Shown here one piece after another: positions 50,929 through 54,382 of a stretch of 54,382 nt of DNA. The position numbers and the translations under genes were made by a program. The notes beneath the pieces are model-generated. The model was not told the origin of the DNA. It searched no databases and saw nothing but the letters and a program-made list of their open reading frames with translations. Positions within the stretch are counted from its first letter, which is position 1. The number at the start of each line of letters is the position of its first letter. Origin of the DNA: Xylanibacter rarus (GTDB taxonomy: Bacteria > Bacteroidota > Bacteroidia > Bacteroidales > Bacteroidaceae); NCBI RefSeq assembly GCF_001275135.1, contig NZ_LFQU01000024.1, positions 1-54,382 of the forward strand. The letters are read 5' to 3'.

Positions 50929-53238
50929 TTATTTCATCAATGTTGGTACATTCCTTTGCATACTGTTTACAGAAGGTAGATTTTTATTTCTTATTTTCTT
51001 TCCTGCATTGAAGTTCCATGTAACCTGCAGATTTATCTGTGTGTTGTGTGACAAGTTCTTTTGTATTGAAGTCCAGTCGCTGCCATATATCGTTTTTTTA
51101 TTGCGTGTGTATATCAGCTGGTTGCATTTTAATGCTACATTTAGATTATTGTTGAAAAATGACATATATGCTCCTGCGTTCAGCCAGAATCCGCCGTTAT
51201 AATCATATTCAAGTGATTTACCTTTGTTCTCTGCCTGTATTCCCAGTGTTAAATCCAGCCACCGGCATAAAGTGAAATTGTTATCGCTTCTGAAAAATAT
51301 ACTTGCATTGTTTATGCTTTTTCCTGGCATACTTTCATGTGTAAGTGTAACATACAATCCGTTTTTGTTATACCAAAATTTAAATGGCTTAGTTGTATAT
51401 CCAATTCTAAAAGTATGAGTTACGGATATTCCCTTATTCTCTGGCTTTGTATAATAAGTCCCGTTGCGGGTTTCGTCTTGATAGGTCATGATTCTTATCG
51501 CGTCATCACAATAAGTCAGATTATAACTGGCAAGCCAGTTTGAATTAAAAGAATAATATATTTCCATATTGTAAAAGTTCTCTTTCTTCAGATTTGTATT
51601 ACCTATACTATAAAGGTTGTTGCTTTGCCATACGACGGAAGGAATCCGGTAATTATAATTGGGTAATGAATAATAGTGCTTAAACCCGAATGTCAAATAA
51701 CGTCCTTTTGCTGAGTTTATAAGCCATTGTGCGAATAACGACGGATATACACCGTCTTCCCAACTCCTTGTGCTATTCTCAGGCGACCTATAATCACTGT
51801 ATATGTTCTGTGTGCCGTGATATTGTAGCGCAAAATACACATAGAATTTCTTTTTTATTAAAATATTGTAATCAATCCATGCGCCATAATCATATCCTTT
51901 ATTTGTATAGTGCCCGGTAGGAATATATCCAAGAGTTGTGGTTCCATTGTCTTCGTGTCTGTCTATAAGATAGTAATATTCCAATCCGATGTTTAAGCCT
52001 GAGTTGGCTGTTGTTTTAAAATGTACTATTGGTTGCACAGAAAAGTGGTCTGAATTGCTTTTTAGCGCAGCATTATCAGCAATGCCGTTATATAAATAAT
52101 CAGCATTCCCGTTTTCTTTGTTTTTTGAATATTCTGCACGTAATCTAAAATAGTTGAGGCTGTCTTTTCCAAAACCTTGCTGATATTGTATGCCGGCATT
52201 ATATCCAGAAATTTTATTTTTCCCTGATGTTGAAAGAATATTATTGCCGTCCGTGCTGTTTTGGCCGGAGCGGAGCCAGCTGAAATCAGTTCCACCGTAA
52301 ACATCAAGCCACGTTACTTTATTGAAAGAATACCTTAATGAAAGGTTGTCTCTCAAACTTTTGAAACGGTTATTATTTTTTGTATCAGTAACAGTCTTGT
52401 TTTGTGCTGTTTCTGTCTGTTGTTCGAACATTGATGTTGAGCGGCTATAAGGAACTCCTGATAAAAAGTTCTTCACGCTAAATTTTCCGCGGTTATACAA
52501 AATGGTGGCCATGGGGCTCGTGCTTTTTATTCCATTGTAGTCTGCTTTACCTGCAAGTGTAACTGATCCGAGAACGCCTCCTTCTTCACGTAAAAATATC
52601 TTTATAACACCTCCTGTTGCATTAATGCCGTAGGAGGCATCCGCATGTGGAATGATGTCTATGTGCGCTATCATTGACGGCTGAATGTTTTTCAGCTGTT
52701 CAAACGATATTGGCTGATTGTCAAGATAGTATAACGTGTTTTTACGTCCGCGGACATTTATTTCATCGTTTGAGACATCAAGGTCGCGTATAAACTGTAA
52801 AAATTCAGACAGAGTTTTCCCCTTGGCAAGAGGGTTTCCTTTCACACGAATACTTGTTTCTCCGTTTGGTTTTATGTCTGAATATTTTGCCATGACTATA
52901 ACTTCATCGAGCATTTCTGAAACTTTAGTCATGAGGAGCACATTGGTGGATGTGTCTTTTTTCAATGATAAATCATTATTATAGGTCTCATATTCCAAAT
53001 GGGATACCTTCATGTTGTAGTAGCCAATCGATATGTTTTTTATCTTAAATTTGCCTTCTTTATTGGATACTGTCTGAAATGTGGCCTTGCTGTCGTTTTT
53101 TGATGAAATAATTATTGTCGCATTGGATATAGACCTGTTTTTATCATCCTGAACGGTTCCATCTAAAACTATTGTATTGTTTTGTGCGTACAACGTTGAC
53201 GTTAGTATTAATATAAAAATTAAAGCAAATGTTCTCAT
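50929..53238 (-). CDS. Outer-membrane beta-barrel receptor with carboxypeptidase-like domain
   Basis: A 769-residue protein: signal peptide (MRTFALIFILILTSTLYAQ), a carboxypeptidase-regulatory-like domain (about 22-105; VLDGTVQDDKNRSISNATII), a TonB-plug-like segment (IRVKGNPLAKGKTLSEFLQ, INATGGVIKIFLREEGG), and a long beta-barrel to the C-terminus. This is the outer-membrane beta-barrel family related to TonB-dependent receptors but shorter than SusC, and there is no SusD neighbour. Ligand unknown; peptides or metals are possible. The gene is visibly AT-richer than the PUL and uses many AT-ending codons, suggesting a different origin. It ends 94 bp from the transposase-associated hairpin on the opposite strand. 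Confidence 0.85.
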   Translation of the reverse strand: MRTFALIFILILTSTLYAQNNTIVLDGTVQDDKNRSISNATIIISSKNDSKATFQTVSNKEGKFKIKNISIGYYNMKVSHLEYETYNNDLSLKKDTSTNVLLMTKVSEMLDEVIVMAKYSDIKPNGETSIRVKGNPLAKGKTLSEFLQFIRDLDVSNDEINVRGRKNTLYYLDNQPISFEQLKNIQPSMIAHIDIIPHADASYGINATGGVIKIFLREEGGVLGSVTLAGKADYNGIKSTSPMATILYNRGKFSVKNFLSGVPYSRSTSMFEQQTETAQNKTVTDTKNNNRFKSLRDNLSLRYSFNKVTWLDVYGGTDFSWLRSGQNSTDGNNILSTSGKNKISGYNAGIQYQQGFGKDSLNYFRLRAEYSKNKENGNADYLYNGIADNAALKSNSDHFSVQPIVHFKTTANSGLNIGLEYYYLIDRHEDNGTTTLGYIPTGHYTNKGYDYGAWIDYNILIKKKFYVYFALQYHGTQNIYSDYRSPENSTRSWEDGVYPSLFAQWLINSAKGRYLTFGFKHYYSLPNYNYRIPSVVWQSNNLYSIGNTNLKKENFYNMEIYYSFNSNWLASYNLTYCDDAIRIMTYQDETRNGTYYTKPENKGISVTHTFRIGYTTKPFKFWYNKNGLYVTLTHESMPGKSINNASIFFRSDNNFTLCRWLDLTLGIQAENKGKSLEYDYNGGFWLNAGAYMSFFNNNLNVALKCNQLIYTRNKKTIYGSDWTSIQKNLSHNTQINLQVTWNFNAGKKIRNKNLPSVNSMQRNVPTLMK

Positions 53239-53352
53239 AATTCATTATCTTTTTTGTTGAAAGTTATATTTAAGGCATACAATACAGGTATTGTTATCTT
53301 GCCTTAGTCAATTTAAATTATACCCGTGCAATTTGATATGTAGCCACAAAGG

Positions 53353-53700
53353 TTAATATACCGTTTGATTTGTACGAGTAATTGAATTCAACAGAAAATC
53401 TGCCGGAATTGAGTATAAGGATTTTCTGTTCAGCGGTATGTCGGCATAAGCCGTTTCATAACCCAGCGGTGTTGTTCTCACAGTCAGAGTATCGTTGTAT
53501 TTAGTGTCGTTTACAACAAATTTACCTTCTTTGTCCGTAAGTTCTCTTGTTATCAGATTCGAGTCAGCTGTTTTTATCAGTGCCATGCTGGAATATTCCA
53601 TAGACATACATAGATTCTTTACCACCTTGCCTTTTATCTGCTGTGTATTGGCTTTTGTATGTGCAAGAAGCATGATAATTGGTATTGTAAGTTTTTTCAT
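53353..53700 (-). pseudogene. Truncated receptor N-terminus (carboxypeptidase-like domain only)
   Basis: A 115-residue ORF with a signal-like start (MKKLTIPIIMLLAHTKANTQ) followed by a single carboxypeptidase-regulatory-like domain (IKGKVVKNLCMSMEYSSMAL, TRELTDKEGKFVVND, RTTPLGYETAYADIPL). In complete receptors this domain leads into a plug and barrel; here translation stops after LNSITRTNQTVY. It lies directly upstream of the full receptor gene on the same strand, so it is probably the remains of a tandem receptor. A small independent protein is possible but less likely. A decayed second copy of its 3' end lies about 800 bp away. Confidence 0.6.
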
Positions 53701-54382
53701 ATTTATAATTTTATTGTTCTTTCTGTCAATATTTTTATATACGATTTTCCATATCGTGTTTTTGAAAGATATGGATTAAATATTACCTCGTCTGTTATGT
53801 GTATGCATACGGGATGCAAGGCTAACTGCAAGTCGGCAGACACTAAGGTTGTGCTTTTATGGGCAATTTTCTAATTTGTACAATATTTAAACTGCCAAAA
53901 CTATGCCATAAAACGTATTTTGCTGTATATCAGAAAGATAGACTAACACCCCATTTGCGTACATGTCTAAAACTTGGACAGTGGTGTATAAAAATTAGAC
54001 AGTATGCATACCCGGAAAAGAGAAAATAAAACTTTCAGTGGTTAAAGGAGCATGTTTAAGTGAAGAACGAAAAGTGAAGAGTGAAAAATTCGATACTCTT
54101 GTGGATTATTGTTATTTCACTTTTCATTTAACCGCCTGTACAACCGATATGAACCAACAAAGCTAATGTGCCGGCTGATTTGCAATCTGCCGGAATTAAG
54201 TATAAGGATTTTCAATCCGCTTGCTTCCTATTTTAATTTTTGTATGAATTTCGGATCACAGATCCTGATACTTAATGCTGTCGGATAGCATATCACTAGT
54301 GTTCGAAAGATTATTTTATTCAGGTTATGTTGCAATGGCTAAAATCCGTTTTACGGAATTCTTGCCTTCAACCGAAAATCAC
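53701..54382. other. Eroded AT-rich region with duplicated receptor fragment and inverted repeats
   Basis: No intact gene. TGTCTAA (53,964-53,970) and TTAGACA (53,995-54,001) form a short inverted pair. GAAAAGTGAA (54,069-54,078) and TTCACTTTTC (54,116-54,125) form another. Positions 54,154-54,211 repeat, with changes, the 3' end of the truncated receptor ORF (53,343-53,431). The last 140 bases show nothing recognisable. Confidence 0.5.
54154..54211 (-). repeat. Decayed partial duplicate of the truncated receptor 3' end
   Basis: ATCTGCCGGAATTAAGTATA here matches ATCTGCCGGAATTGAGTATA near 53,398, and both continue AGGATTTT, giving 27 of 28 identical bases. Flanking bases (CCAACAAAGCTAATGTGCC against CCACAAAGGTTAATATACC) also align, with about 23 bp missing from this copy. 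Confidence 0.75.

Overview
The window looks like chromosomal DNA from a Bacteroidota member, most likely the Prevotella/Segatella/Xylanibacter group. It carries a SusC/SusD pair, secreted carbohydrate enzymes with Bacteroidota-type signal peptides, an LptD-like outer-membrane protein, AT-rich leaders without strong Shine-Dalgarno sites, and candidate TAnnTTTG promoter boxes. Short AAAAG...CTTTT intergenic repeats are also of a kind I associate with Prevotella. The genus is an inference, since no rRNA or marker gene is present.

Region 1 (1-31,527, all + strand) is a polysaccharide utilization locus (PUL). It starts inside a SusC TonB-dependent transporter, followed by SusD and a strong terminator. 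A tight run follows: a secreted sugar isomerase-like TIM barrel, a DUF3826 protein, a GH127-type beta-L-arabinofuranosidase, a right-handed beta-helix (GH141-like) enzyme, an MFS sugar permease, a GH78 enzyme with no signal peptide, a GH67/GH20-like lipoprotein and a GH43-like/GH2/malectin protein. After a small terminator and a four-unit 22-bp repeat come a LacZ-type GH2 interrupted by an in-frame amber codon, a second GH2, and a GH106-like enzyme joined in frame to an SGNH acetylesterase. A 16-bp-stem terminator closes the locus. The likely substrate is an acetylated, rhamnose-, arabinose- and galactose-bearing pectic glycan (inferred from the enzyme set). Polymer would be bound and imported by SusCD, trimmed in the periplasm, and at least one rhamnoside would be carried by the MFS permease to the cytoplasmic GH78. 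No HTCS, SusR or ECF regulator lies in the window.

Region 2 (31,528-42,384) holds an isolated AAA-ATPase/PD-(D/E)XK protein and a secreted (alpha/alpha)6-barrel glycosidase-like protein with a possible N-terminal frameshift. It continues with an iron-dependent alcohol dehydrogenase and a HAD-hotdog fusion (both on the minus strand), then a secreted GH78 with a C-terminal frameshift.

Region 3 (42,385-49,943) is housekeeping on the minus strand: an LptD-like LPS assembly protein, a CPA2 cation/proton antiporter behind an unusual inverted repeat, and peptidase T.

Region 4 (49,944-54,382) is AT-richer and looks like eroded accessory DNA: a transposase remnant, an outer-membrane beta-barrel receptor, a truncated receptor N-terminus, and a decayed partial duplicate of its 3' end. 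I see no tRNA, rRNA, CRISPR array or intact insertion sequence.
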